From: Candidatus Mediterraneibacter excrementigallinarum
Lineage (GTDB): Bacteria > Bacillota > Clostridia > Lachnospirales > Lachnospiraceae
DNA length: 36,014 bases
Direction of reading: 5' to 3'
Assembly (NCBI GenBank): GCA_019120075.1
Contig: DWVT01000220.1
Span: 1 to 36,014, forward strand
Shown here: positions 14,018-22,226 of the stretch, one piece after another
Layout of the letters: each line of letters starts with the position of its first letter
Position numbering within the stretch: position 1 is the first letter of the stretch
Made by a program: the position numbers and the translations under genes
The notes under the pieces: generated by a model
What the model saw: only the letters and a program-made list of their open reading frames with translations
What the model was told of the DNA's origin: nothing
Database searches by the model: none

Positions 14018-16405
14018 CTATGCGGTAATGATTTCCGTCAGGGCTCCAAGCAGATCCGGTTCCAGTTCCATTGTCTGGAGCTGAGACAGGAGGATCAGGC
14101 GGTCCCCGGCGTTTTCGATCAGCTGGTACAGCGTATCTTTCAGGACGAAGGAAATCTCCGCCTGGTTCAGGAAGTCAAAAGCTTCTTTGACTATATCATT
14201 TTCTGCTTCTGACACATCCTTTACGAGAATGCGGACCCGCGCGTCGGAGGGGATATCCTCCAGGGTGCAGGTGAGCGTGCGGGTATCCGGTTCATAGAAA
14301 GGATGGCTGTCGGGAGCATCAGTGAATCCGTTCACGAATACGGAGACGCGGTCCGCGCAGGACGTTACGCCGTGGATCTTTACAGCGCAGGTCCGTTTTT
14401 CCGGGATCAGTCCGGTTGTTCCCCGGGCTCCGCCGATCACGAATTCGGCATCTTTTCCCCAGGAGAAGGACATATCCGTAGTTACGCAGACCCCATTTTT
14501 GTATTCCTCCGAAATGTTGTCGTCCTCATAGAGGGTGAAGCGTCCGTCTGCTCCTGCATAGACGTGGATGCACAGATTCGCCGGATTGCTCCCCGCATCA
14601 TGGATATCGCCGGTTGTCGGGATAATGGCGCCTGCCTTTGCAAGGACAGGAATGGAATTGATACCGCGATACATCATGATATTCCGGTTTCCGCGATACT
14701 TCCTCTCTGTGAAGATATCGTAGAAGACACCGTCAGGGAGCCACACCTTTGTCTTTGCCGCGTTCAGCCCGGAGATCCGGGGTGTTGTGACAGGGGCGGC
14801 GATCAGTTCGCTTCCGAAGGCATACTCGTTGGGAACGTGGTATGCTTCCTCTGTCTCAGGATAGTTGTAGTACATCGGCAGCATCAGCGGGATATCCTCC
14901 TCGTATGCCCGATGGTCCATGGTGTAGAGATAGGGGATGAGACGATGGCGCAGCCGCAGGAAATCCTCCATCATGGAGCGGATCTCCGGTTTATACCGCC
15001 AGGGCTCTTTGCCGTTGAACTCGCTGCTGCTGGAGTGCAGGCGCATGATCGGGGAAAACACGCCGAACTGCAGCCATCTTCCTGCCATCTCGTCGTCTTT
15101 GTACCCCAGCATATGGCCGCCGATGTCATGACTCCACATACCGTAGCCGATGTTGGACGCCGTGGCCGTAAAATACGGCTGGAAGTCCAGAGATTCCCAG
15201 GTGATGATCGTATCGCCGGAGAATCCGACGGGGTACCGGTGGCTCCCCGGTCCCGCATATCTGGAGAACGTCATGGGACGTTTCCCGTCTCTTCCGTTGT
15301 CCAGATAGTGATAATGGTTCAGCATCCACAGGGGATCCAGTCCTTCGACCTTGCTGATCCCTCCGGACTGCCAGTCGATCCACCAGAAATCAACGCCTTT
15401 TTCTTCCTCCGGATGAAGGACATATTCAAAAGCCGCCTCAAGGAAATGCGGATCTGATATATCAAACACGACCGGCTGTTCTGTTTTCGGATCTATCCCC
15501 ATCGCCTCCGCCATCCGGGGATAAGCATCCTCAAAGGCACGGATCCCGTCGGCGGGATGGAGGTTCAGTGTGATGTGCATGTTCCGGTCATGGAGCCATT
15601 TCATGAAGCCCTCCGGGTCAGGGAAGAAATCCCGGTTCCATGTATATCCGGTCCAGCCGCTTCCGTATTTCGGATCGATATCCACAAGGTGCCAGTCCAT
15701 GTCGACCACTGCGACAGAGAAAGGAATATCTTCTTTTTCAAACCGTTCCATCAGAGCCTTGTAGGATTTTTCCGTGTACTTGTAATAACGGCTCCACCAG
15801 TTGCCCAGGGCGTATCTCGGGATCATGGGGGTCTTCCCGCACAGATGGCAGAAGTCTTTCAGCGCCTGAAGATAATCGTGGCCGTAAGCCCAGAAATAAA
15901 TGTCTGTGCATCCTTCCTGACGGGGCTCAACCCATCCGTCTTCCCTCAGCGCCAGGGAGCGGCTGTCGTCCATCACGGAAAATCCGTTCCGGCTTATGAT
16001 GCCGTGTTCCAGCGGGATGGCGCCGTCCGCCACATCCAGTGTGCGGGCCGTTCCGCCCAGATCTTCGAAGTCTTCTCCGTAGTGCCAGATGCTGTGGTAT
16101 GCGCTGTAATCTCCGATGGCCTGGACAGACAGACCATTGGGTGAAAATTCTTTTTTATTGTAGATCAGATGGGCTTTCGCCGTGATGATCTCCAGGGAAT
16201 CTTCCGTTTCAATGCACTGGAATGCGGAAACGGGGAAATCCCTGTTCCACACGGACTGTGTGGCGCGGTCCTCAAAGACGCCTTCCGGGGAATACTCAAG
16301 TCTCAGCAGGCTCTCTGTCAGGACGCTGATGCGCCAGCAGTCTCCTTTGACGATATTTTCAGGTCTTGTTTCAGGATGGGTAGCTGCGATCAGTTCAGGT
16401 CTCAT
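14018..16405 (-). CDS. Alpha-glucosidase-type glycoside hydrolase, GH31
   Basis: Retaining glycosidase of 795 residues, most likely acting on alpha-glucosides imported by the adjacent ABC system. An N-terminal beta-sandwich (about 1-185) precedes the barrel (about 190-520) and C-terminal beta domains. The GH31 nucleophile is D344 in FWWIDWQSG and the acid/base is D398 in GFSGDTI. RYALGNWWSRYY, NLHPADG and WSHDIGGHMLGY are typical of the family. The last 80 residues form a mostly helical tail that I cannot assign. No signal peptide is present. GATAGGAGAG precedes the ATG. It is the last gene of the operon starting with the binding protein at 19581, separated from the second permease by 66 bases containing a hairpin. 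GH31 includes alpha-xylosidases, so the exact sugar is open. Confidence 0.9.
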   Translation of the reverse strand: MRPELIAATHPETRPENIVKGDCWRISVLTESLLRLEYSPEGVFEDRATQSVWNRDFPVSAFQCIETEDSLEIITAKAHLIYNKKEFSPNGLSVQAIGDYSAYHSIWHYGEDFEDLGGTARTLDVADGAIPLEHGIISRNGFSVMDDSRSLALREDGWVEPRQEGCTDIYFWAYGHDYLQALKDFCHLCGKTPMIPRYALGNWWSRYYKYTEKSYKALMERFEKEDIPFSVAVVDMDWHLVDIDPKYGSGWTGYTWNRDFFPDPEGFMKWLHDRNMHITLNLHPADGIRAFEDAYPRMAEAMGIDPKTEQPVVFDISDPHFLEAAFEYVLHPEEEKGVDFWWIDWQSGGISKVEGLDPLWMLNHYHYLDNGRDGKRPMTFSRYAGPGSHRYPVGFSGDTIITWESLDFQPYFTATASNIGYGMWSHDIGGHMLGYKDDEMAGRWLQFGVFSPIMRLHSSSSEFNGKEPWRYKPEIRSMMEDFLRLRHRLIPYLYTMDHRAYEEDIPLMLPMYYNYPETEEAYHVPNEYAFGSELIAAPVTTPRISGLNAAKTKVWLPDGVFYDIFTERKYRGNRNIMMYRGINSIPVLAKAGAIIPTTGDIHDAGSNPANLCIHVYAGADGRFTLYEDDNISEEYKNGVCVTTDMSFSWGKDAEFVIGGARGTTGLIPEKRTCAVKIHGVTSCADRVSVFVNGFTDAPDSHPFYEPDTRTLTCTLEDIPSDARVRILVKDVSEAENDIVKEAFDFLNQAEISFVLKDTLYQLIENAGDRLILLSQLQTMELEPDLLGALTEIITA

Positions 16406-16439
16406 ATAAACACTCTCCTATCTCAGATTTTATGATGAA

Positions 16440-16463
16440 GGCGCCAAAAAGTCTTTTGACGCC
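16440..16463 (-). other. Intercistronic hairpin in the ABC operon
   Basis: GGCGCCAAAA and TTTTGACGCC form a 10-bp stem with one G-U pair and a 4-base loop, between the second permease and the GH31 gene. On the minus strand it lacks a proper U-tract (TTCATCATAAAAT follows). It is more likely an mRNA-stability or attenuation element than a full terminator. Confidence 0.5.
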
Positions 16464-16471
16464 TGCTGCGT

Positions 16472-17293
16472 TTAGCCTTTTACCGCTCCGGCTGCAACAC
16501 CTGCAACGAAGCGTTTCTGGAAGATAACGTAAACGATGATGACCGGCAGGATCGAGATCGTGGTTGCCGCGAACAGTCCGCCGTAATCTGTGGAATACCG
16601 CCCGTTGAACAGGGTAAGTCCCACGGCGAGGAGCTGTTTCTTTTCGCTGTCGATCATCAGGTACGGCCAGAGGTAATCCTCCCATACCCAGAGGAACTGG
16701 AAGATCGCGATGGCGGAAATTCCGTTTTTGCACAGCGGGAGGACCAGTTTATGGAATGTCTGGAACTCATTGGAACCGTCCATCCTCGCCGCCTCGATCA
16801 GTTCGTCAGGGATCGATTCCATGTTCTGTTTCATCATGAAGATTCCGAAGCCGCTGACCATGACCGGCAGGATCAGGGAGATGTACGTATCCTGGAGACC
16901 TGCCTCCATAAACATGGTGTAACGCGGGATGATGGTGACCGACCAGGGGACCATCATGGTCATCATGACAAATCCGAAGATGATATTTTTACCTTTAAAC
17001 TGATATTTTCCGAGTACATAGCCGCACAGGCAGCTTGTGTAGATCACGATCACTGTGACCGCCACGGCGATAAAGATACTGTTCAGAAAATATCTCAGGA
17101 AATCAAATGTCTGCTGGAGGTTCAGGTAATTGTCTACGATCGCCTCCTGAGGGATCAGCGTCTGCACGATGGACTGGATCTCATTGTTTGTCTTAAAGGA
17201 AGAGAGCACCATCCATACGAACGGGAAGACAGTGACGACTCCCAGCAGAGCAAGCACGATATATAAAGCTGTTTTCAGTGTCTTGTGTTTCAT
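16472..17293 (-). CDS. ABC sugar permease, MalG type
   Basis: Inner-membrane permease of 273 residues, one of two forming the channel of a carbohydrate ABC importer of the CUT1 family. Six membrane segments are visible, starting with LYIVLALLGVVTVFPFVWMVL. The cytoplasmic EAA loop that docks the ATPase reads EAARMDGSNEFQTFHKLVLPL at about 187-207. The C-terminus ends in FQKRFVAGVAAGAVKG, a hallmark of MalG-type subunits. GGGGG about 8 bases upstream supports the start. It begins 12 bases after the partner permease ends, so the two are translated from one message. No ATPase gene accompanies them. Confidence 0.94.
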   Translation of the reverse strand: MKHKTLKTALYIVLALLGVVTVFPFVWMVLSSFKTNNEIQSIVQTLIPQEAIVDNYLNLQQTFDFLRYFLNSIFIAVAVTVIVIYTSCLCGYVLGKYQFKGKNIIFGFVMMTMMVPWSVTIIPRYTMFMEAGLQDTYISLILPVMVSGFGIFMMKQNMESIPDELIEAARMDGSNEFQTFHKLVLPLCKNGISAIAIFQFLWVWEDYLWPYLMIDSEKKQLLAVGLTLFNGRYSTDYGGLFAATTISILPVIIVYVIFQKRFVAGVAAGAVKG

Positions 17294-17305
17294 ATCCTGA
17301 CCCCC

Positions 17306-18184
17306 TTAACTCTCATTTGCGCCGGTGACCTTGAATGAGATCACGGTGAATATCGCGGTCAGCACGAGGATAAACAGTGAGATGGCTGACGCGAAACCGA
17401 AGTTATACTGCTTGAACGCCTGGTCATAGACAAGGTAGGAACTTAAGTAGGTTGAGGTTCCGGGACCTCCTGTGGTCATGACCAGTACAGGGACATATGC
17501 CTGCAGATAGGAAATGATGGAAGTCACCACTACGAAGAGCATGGTCGGCTTCAGGAGAGGCAGAGTGATGTACCGGAATGTCTGCCATGCATTTGCCCCG
17601 TCGATGCTTGCCGACTCGTAACAGTCGGAAGGAAGGGAGAGCAGTCCGGACAGGAAAAGGATCACAGCGTATCCGAAGTCCTTCCAGATCGTCATCACCA
17701 TCAGCGCAATGAGAGCGAACCTGCTGTCATACAGCCAGTTGATATCCAGCCCGAAGATATTGTCGATCAGTCCGAACTGGGGATTGTACATGATCTTCCA
17801 TACATAGGCAACAGCCACCAGCGGCGTCACGGTAGGCATGTAAAAGATCGTGCGGAACAGCGTCTTGTGCTTCATCAGTTTGGAGTTGAGCGCGTAGGCG
17901 ATCGCAAGTCCCAGAAAGACACGGAAAATGACAACGACTACGCAGAAGATCACGGTGTTGATCATGGACTGCCAGAACGTCGGATAGGAAAACATCCGGA
18001 TGTAATTGTCCAGCCCGATCCAGTTGTAAGTCTGATTCAGCGGGTTCCACTGATGGAAGCTGCCCGCTACGACGATGATCACAGGGATGATAAGGAAGAT
18101 CGTCATATAGATGATGAGGAATCCCATCGCGATATTCCGCATCCAGATCTCGCTTTTACTTTGAAGCGGTCTTCTTTTGAACAT
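17306..18184 (-). CDS. ABC sugar permease, MalF/UgpA type
   Basis: Partner permease of 292 residues with six membrane segments. The first is MGFLIIYMTIFLIIPVIIVVAG; there is no large periplasmic insert, as usual in Gram-positive members. The EAA loop is ESASIDGANAWQTFRYITLPLLKP at about 191-214. VVVTSIISYLQAYVPVLVMTTGGPGTSTYLSSYLVY near the end is the MalF-type signature. GGAGGGGAAA precedes the ATG. It lies 14 bases after the solute-binding protein gene and 12 before the MalG-type gene, so all three are one unit. Confidence 0.94.
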   Translation of the reverse strand: MFKRRPLQSKSEIWMRNIAMGFLIIYMTIFLIIPVIIVVAGSFHQWNPLNQTYNWIGLDNYIRMFSYPTFWQSMINTVIFCVVVVIFRVFLGLAIAYALNSKLMKHKTLFRTIFYMPTVTPLVAVAYVWKIMYNPQFGLIDNIFGLDINWLYDSRFALIALMVMTIWKDFGYAVILFLSGLLSLPSDCYESASIDGANAWQTFRYITLPLLKPTMLFVVVTSIISYLQAYVPVLVMTTGGPGTSTYLSSYLVYDQAFKQYNFGFASAISLFILVLTAIFTVISFKVTGANES

Positions 18185-18198
18185 AAATTTCCCCTCCT

Positions 18199-19581
18199 TT
18201 ACTCTTCATAGTACGCGTAGAGACTTTCACTTGAAGTGAAGTCTGAGTTTGCAAGGTCAATATCGATCGTATCCGCGGCGGTCTTCAGGGCATCATCGAT
18301 GCTTTTGCCGTTGTACAGGATGTCCTCGCCGGCGATCTTCATATTGTTTTCTACCGTGGAAGGCATCGCGCCCGGCCATATGTAGCGGTCAATGTGAGGG
18401 CCGACAGTCCTGACGATCGGGGTGTCTTTCAGCTCCGGCGCGTCCATAAGAGATGTTTTCGCGGGAACAAGACCGCCTTCCTGGCTGAGTCTGATCTGAA
18501 CGTCGTCGCTGGCGAAGAAGAACCGCATGAAATCCTGCGCGACTTCCTTCTGTGCGTCATTGGCGTTCTTGTTGATACCCGGAGTGGACTCGCCGTTATA
18601 GCGGTAGTATGCGTAAGGCGTATCGCCGTCCTGAGTGGGGATCTCAAAGGTTCCGTAGTCGATATCCGGAGCGTTCTGGGCAAGGTTTCCTACGAAGAAG
18701 CCCCAGGCAAATACGATCGCGCTCTGGCCCTGATAGAAACTCTGATCATAATTGGTGCCGAAATCCTTGTCGCCTACATGATATTTTTCATAGAGGTCGA
18801 CCAGGAAGGAGACGGCATCTTTCATACCGTCGCTGTTTACAAGGGATTCTTTCCCGTCTGCGGAGAAAAGGTTGTCTCCGAACTGGTAGTTCAGACCGAT
18901 GACTGTGGAGTTAAAATAGTTGTTGTAGTTGTATCCGGCCTGGATCATGTTTCCGTTCTCATCGAACTTTGTCAGTTTCTGAGCCACTTCGATAAATTCG
19001 TCCCAGGTCTTCGGGATATCATCGTCTGTCAGTCCTGCTTCTGCCCAGAGCTCTTTGTTATAGTAGTACATACCGGTGGAAAGCCCGTAATCTGCATAGT
19101 AGATATTGCCGTCCATGAGATGGGTTGACGCGGACGGATAGTCGGCGATCAGTTCATCCGTATCAATGTCGTAAGGCTCCATGTAATTGAGGATAAGATT
19201 CTCATAGCTGTTGTGGACATTGAAGAGCGTTGGTCCGTCCTCGCCTCTCTGCAGGGCAAGGGGAAGTTTGGTGAAGAATCCGTCCCAGGGGTTGTTGATA
19301 ATGTTGATCGTGACGTTCGGGTGTATCTCTTCATAGGCGTCCGCTATGGCGCGGAACATATCTTCTGAAGCCCAGACCCACCAGTCGATGGAAATGGGAT
19401 CACCGTTGTTTACAAGGTGGTTGGGGTCGTAGGTTACATTGTCACCCATGACTTCCAGACCTTTGTCTGCCTGTGTGTCCTGAACACCCTGAGAAGCCGT
19501 GCTTCCGCTGCCGCCGCTGCTGCAGCCGGCCAGGGATAAGACAAGGACAAGGGCAAGACAGAATGAAAGTAATCTTTTCAT
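18199..19581 (-). CDS. ABC sugar-binding lipoprotein
   Basis: Extracellular solute-binding protein of 460 residues, anchored by lipid at C20 after the signal peptide MKRLLSFCLALVLVLSLAGC. A Ser/Gly-rich linker precedes the two-lobed binding domain. Family features include ISIDWWVWASEDMFRAIADAYEEIHPNVTINIINNPW near the start, GLSTGMYYYNKELWAEAGL in the middle and AIVFAWGFF in the second lobe, as in CUT1 oligosaccharide-binding proteins. Aromatic-rich segments suit stacking on sugars. AGGAGGTG lies about 7 bases before the ATG. It is the first gene of the operon, with a consensus promoter and operator directly upstream. Together with the GH31 enzyme it suggests alpha-gluco-oligosaccharide uptake, though the ligand is not provable here. 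Confidence 0.92.
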   Translation of the reverse strand: MKRLLSFCLALVLVLSLAGCSSGGSGSTASQGVQDTQADKGLEVMGDNVTYDPNHLVNNGDPISIDWWVWASEDMFRAIADAYEEIHPNVTINIINNPWDGFFTKLPLALQRGEDGPTLFNVHNSYENLILNYMEPYDIDTDELIADYPSASTHLMDGNIYYADYGLSTGMYYYNKELWAEAGLTDDDIPKTWDEFIEVAQKLTKFDENGNMIQAGYNYNNYFNSTVIGLNYQFGDNLFSADGKESLVNSDGMKDAVSFLVDLYEKYHVGDKDFGTNYDQSFYQGQSAIVFAWGFFVGNLAQNAPDIDYGTFEIPTQDGDTPYAYYRYNGESTPGINKNANDAQKEVAQDFMRFFFASDDVQIRLSQEGGLVPAKTSLMDAPELKDTPIVRTVGPHIDRYIWPGAMPSTVENNMKIAGEDILYNGKSIDDALKTAADTIDIDLANSDFTSSESLYAYYEE

Positions 19582-19611
19582 AATTGCACCTCCTGATAAC
19601 CTTTACTCGAT

Positions 19612-19627
19612 ACGTTAGCGCTAACGT
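19612..19627 (-). promoter_or_regulatory. LacI-type operator of the sugar operon
   Basis: ACGTTAGCGCTAACGT, a perfect 16-base palindrome with the central CG typical of LacI-family sites, starts 8 bases past the -10 box of the binding-protein promoter. It shares CGTTA half-sites with the site next to the lacI-type promoter. Repression by the divergent LacI protein is the simple reading. The core differs from the CcpA consensus, although CcpA contact is not excluded. Confidence 0.8.
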
Positions 19628-19635
19628 TTGAGGTA

Positions 19636-19664
19636 ATTATAATTTTACCGCTAAAAAATGTCAA
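19636..19664 (-). promoter_or_regulatory. Promoter of the sugar ABC operon
   Basis: On the minus strand, TTGACA (19659-19664), 17-base spacer, TATAAT (19636-19641): a perfect consensus promoter, followed at once by the operator. A strong promoter with a downstream operator indicates control by repression. Confidence 0.88.
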
Positions 19665-19682
19665 TACTCTTTTTCGAAATTG

Positions 19683-19726
19683 TTGATTCTGGCTAAAAAA
19701 TAGGATATAATTACGTTAACGATAAC
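19683..19726 (+). promoter_or_regulatory. Promoter and operator of the lacI-type gene
   Basis: TTGATT (19683-19688), 17-base spacer, TATAAT (19706-19711). TTACGTTAACGATAAC (19711-19726), a weaker palindrome around CGTTAACG, covers the expected transcription start. This implies autoregulation by the LacI protein, weaker than at the operon side. Confidence 0.7.
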
Positions 19727-19752
19727 AGGAAATCGGGAAAGTGGTGAGAAAA

Positions 19753-20757
19753 GTGGTTACGTTAAAAGATATCGCAAAAAGGGCGGGAGTCAGCAGCATG
19801 ACGGTTTCCCGCGTGATGAACGGGAATACAAAAGAGGTCTCCGACAAAACATCGGAGAAGATAAGGAAGATCGCGCACGAGATGGGGTATGTGCCGAACT
19901 CTTCCGCAAGGGCGCTAGCCTCCCGGTCTTCCCGGCTGATCGCAGCGCTCCTCCAGGAGTACGATGAGGATTACAATCCGCTGGAGGACAGTTATACAAG
20001 CTATTTCTTAGGCGAGCTGGCGCGTCAGATAAAAAAAGAAGGTTACGACCTGATGATCCATTATGTAAAGGATTATTCGGAGATCACCTACAGTCTGAAA
20101 TCGTGGAACGTAGCGGGAGCAGTATTCATAGGCATGTTTGATGAGAGCATACGGAAACTACAGGAGGACAATCATATCCCGCTGATCTTTACGGACAGTT
20201 ACAGTACGGTCCGCAGCATCACAAATGTGGGGATCGACGACTATGCGGGCGGAGAACTGGCAGCCCGGCATTTTCTTGAGAATGGACACCGGAACCTGGC
20301 GTTCTATGGCCCGGAGGTGCTGGACAATGGAGTTGTCACGCACAGGATGAGAGGGTTCGTCACAGTTCTGAGAGAAGCGGGGATCTCTCTTCCGCTGGAG
20401 AATTTCATGGATCTCGGTGTGAAGGATCTGGGCGCGGCTCTGAAACGCCTCTGCAGCGGGGAAAATCCGGTGACGGGGATCTTTACCACGGCGGACAACT
20501 GCGCGTATCGGATTTATTCCGAGGCATACAGGATGGGGATCCGTGTCCCGGATGATCTGTCGGTGATCGGATTTGATGATCTGAACATGAGCGCGATGAT
20601 CACGCCGCCACTTACGACTGTCAGACAGGATATCAAGAAAAAAGCGGCTGTCACCTGCGATCTTCTGATGAAGCATATCCGCGAGACGGATCCGCCGGCA
20701 GAGAATATCATCATGAATGTGGAACTGGTAGAGAGAGGCTCCGTGAGAAGGCGCTGA
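19753..20757 (+). CDS. LacI family transcriptional repressor
   Basis: Repressor of 334 residues. The N-terminal helix-turn-helix reads TLKDIAKRAGVSSMTVSRVMNG, followed by the hinge helix NSSARALAS at about 51-59 that inserts in the minor groove of CG-centred operators. Residues 62-330 are a periplasmic-binding-protein-like effector domain with typical LacI motifs GIDDYAGGELAARHFLENGHRNLAFYG and DDLSVIGFDDLNMSAMITPPLTTV. I start at the GTG at 19753 because GGTGA lies 5 bases before it; a GTG at 19741 is possible and would add four residues. Divergent from the sugar ABC operon with matching operators on both sides, it almost certainly controls that operon, with an imported sugar or its product as inducer. 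Confidence 0.92.
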   Translation: MVTLKDIAKRAGVSSMTVSRVMNGNTKEVSDKTSEKIRKIAHEMGYVPNSSARALASRSSRLIAALLQEYDEDYNPLEDSYTSYFLGELARQIKKEGYDLMIHYVKDYSEITYSLKSWNVAGAVFIGMFDESIRKLQEDNHIPLIFTDSYSTVRSITNVGIDDYAGGELAARHFLENGHRNLAFYGPEVLDNGVVTHRMRGFVTVLREAGISLPLENFMDLGVKDLGAALKRLCSGENPVTGIFTTADNCAYRIYSEAYRMGIRVPDDLSVIGFDDLNMSAMITPPLTTVRQDIKKKAAVTCDLLMKHIRETDPPAENIIMNVELVERGSVRRR

Positions 20758-20877
20758 GCGGACCGTCAGCGAGGAAGAGACCGGCAGCAGAGAACAGCAG
20801 CGGTGATTGACAATCCTGCGATGATATCTTACTATAATAATTACAGCTTAAAAGCAGTGATCAAGGAGAAGAATCAT

Positions 20878-21732
20878 ATGAAATTAGGAGAAAAACAGGT
20901 ACTCACCGTGGTAAAGATCGTTGATTTCGGAGTGTATCTGGGAAATGATGAGGAGAGGGTCCTGCTCCCGAAAAAACAGGTCCCTGAGGGAATCGAAGTG
21001 GGAGATCCGATAGAAGTCTTCCTGTACAAAGATTCCTCTGACCGTATGATCGCGACGACACGGGAGCCAAAACTCACACTCGGGAAACTCGCGGTACTCG
21101 AGGTCATCGATGTAGGGAGAGTAGGCGCGTTTCTGGACTGGGGACTGGAGAAAGATCTTCTGCTTCCATATAAAGAGCAGACTGAGAGAGTGGAGAAAGG
21201 CGACCGGTGCCTTGTGGGACTTTATATTGACAAGAGCGAGAGACTTTGCGCGACGATGAAGATCTATCCCATGCTCCGGACAGATTCACCATATAAAAAA
21301 GATGATATGGTGACAGGAACCGTATATGGCATGAACCGGGAGTACGGAGTCTATGTGGCAGTGGACGATCAGTTTTCCGCCATGATCCCGAAGCGCGAGG
21401 TCTACGGCAGGATGCAGAACGGCCAGCAGATCGAGGCGAGAGTTACCGCGGTCAAGGCAGACGGGAAACTGGACTTAAGCGTGCGCGGTAAGATCCCCCA
21501 GCAGATGGACAAAGACGCCCGGCTTCTTCTGGAGAGAATGAAGGAGAGGGGCGGAAGCCTTCCGTTTACGGACAAGGCGTCTCCGGAGCAGATCCGTCAG
21601 GAATTCGATATGAGCAAGGCAGCGTTCAAGAGAGCGGTAGGGCGGCTGCTGAAGGAAAACAAGATTGAGATCGGCGAGACTCAGATCAGGTTACTGTCTA
21701 CACCTGACCAGACTGAAAAATCAGACGGGTGA
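20878..21732 (+). CDS. cvfB: CvfB-like S1 RNA-binding protein
   Basis: Protein of 284 residues with the CvfB/YitL layout: tandem S1-like OB folds (about 1-60, 62-125, 140-205) and a C-terminal winged helix (about 215-275, SPEQIRQEFDMSKAAFKRAVGRLLKENKIEI). Landmarks are DFGVYLGNDEERVLLPKKQVPEG, GAFLDWGLEKDLLLPYKEQ and YGVYVAVDDQFSAMIPKREVYG. In staphylococci CvfB binds RNA and affects virulence-gene expression; its general role is unclear. The frame opens at 20803, but AAGGAG sits 9 bases before the ATG at 20878, where homology begins. A TTGACA / TATAAT pair in the gap (20807-20838) has a 20-base spacer, so that promoter is uncertain. Confidence 0.87.
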   Translation: MKLGEKQVLTVVKIVDFGVYLGNDEERVLLPKKQVPEGIEVGDPIEVFLYKDSSDRMIATTREPKLTLGKLAVLEVIDVGRVGAFLDWGLEKDLLLPYKEQTERVEKGDRCLVGLYIDKSERLCATMKIYPMLRTDSPYKKDDMVTGTVYGMNREYGVYVAVDDQFSAMIPKREVYGRMQNGQQIEARVTAVKADGKLDLSVRGKIPQQMDKDARLLLERMKERGGSLPFTDKASPEQIRQEFDMSKAAFKRAVGRLLKENKIEIGETQIRLLSTPDQTEKSDG

Positions 21733-21759
21733 ATTCCAGAGCGACAGGAAGAAAATTTC

Positions 21760-21787
21760 TTGCAATTCACATGAAATGGGGTATAAT
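21760..21787 (+). promoter_or_regulatory. Promoter of the 79-residue protein gene
   Basis: TTGCAA, 16-base spacer, TATAAT, located 73 bases before the ATG. The leader holds a small hairpin ATGCG / CGCAT (about 21798-21814). Confidence 0.6.
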
Positions 21788-21859
21788 AAGCATAGAAATG
21801 CGTAAACTGCGCATCTCCATATGACATTAGACTGAATGAGAGAAAGGAGACATGTCTAA

Positions 21860-22099
21860 ATGAAAGTTCAGAACATAACAGATATAGAAGGCTTTTTCAA
21901 TGTCATCGACCAGTGCAAGGGAAGAGTCGAGCTGGTAACAGGAGAAGGGGACAGACTGAACCTGAAGTCAAAGCTTTCTCAGTATGTTTCCATGGCAAAC
22001 ATCTTTTCAAACGGCGAGATCCCGGAGCTTGAGATCATCGCTTATGAGAAGGAAGATACAGACAGACTGATCCATTTTATGATGGACGGAGGTCAATAA
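21860..22099 (+). CDS. Conserved small protein, unknown function
   Basis: Acidic protein of 79 residues with no signal or membrane segment. It starts MKVQNITDIEGFFNVIDQCKG and contains VTGEGDRLNLKSKLSQYVSMANIF and a C-terminal EKEDTDRLIHFMMDG. Proteins like this are common in Lachnospiraceae and sometimes carry an unsupported 'polya polymerase' label in databases; nothing in the sequence shows a nucleotidyltransferase. The alternating hydrophobic pattern suggests a compact alpha/beta fold. AAGGAG precedes the ATG. It has its own promoter and a terminator before dnaE, so it is probably a single-gene unit. Confidence 0.8.
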   Translation: MKVQNITDIEGFFNVIDQCKGRVELVTGEGDRLNLKSKLSQYVSMANIFSNGEIPELEIIAYEKEDTDRLIHFMMDGGQ

Positions 22100-22147
22100 A
22101 ACGCCTTGAGTCGAACGACGGGGAGTTCTTAAGAGAGAAGAACAGTG

Positions 22148-22178
22148 AGGGCGGTTCCCGAAGGGGAACGGCCCTTTT
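22148..22178 (+). terminator. Terminator before dnaE
   Basis: AGGGCGGTTCCC / GGGAACGGCCCT stem with a short loop, then TTTTG. It follows the 79-residue protein gene and precedes the dnaE ribosome binding site by about 40 bases. Confidence 0.85.
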
Positions 22179-22226
22179 GTGTTACGGAGAGCAATTTTCA
22201 GTCAGGGACGAAAAAAGAGGTGCCGG

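Noticed and set aside
14303-15457. 384-codon open frame opposite the GH31 gene
   Set aside because: Shadow of the GH31 gene, with no start signal and unusual composition.
19612-19627. Possible CcpA cre site
   Set aside because: The core AGCGCT is shared, but the outer bases fit a CGTTA-type LacI site matched across the divergent gap. A local operator is the simpler reading.
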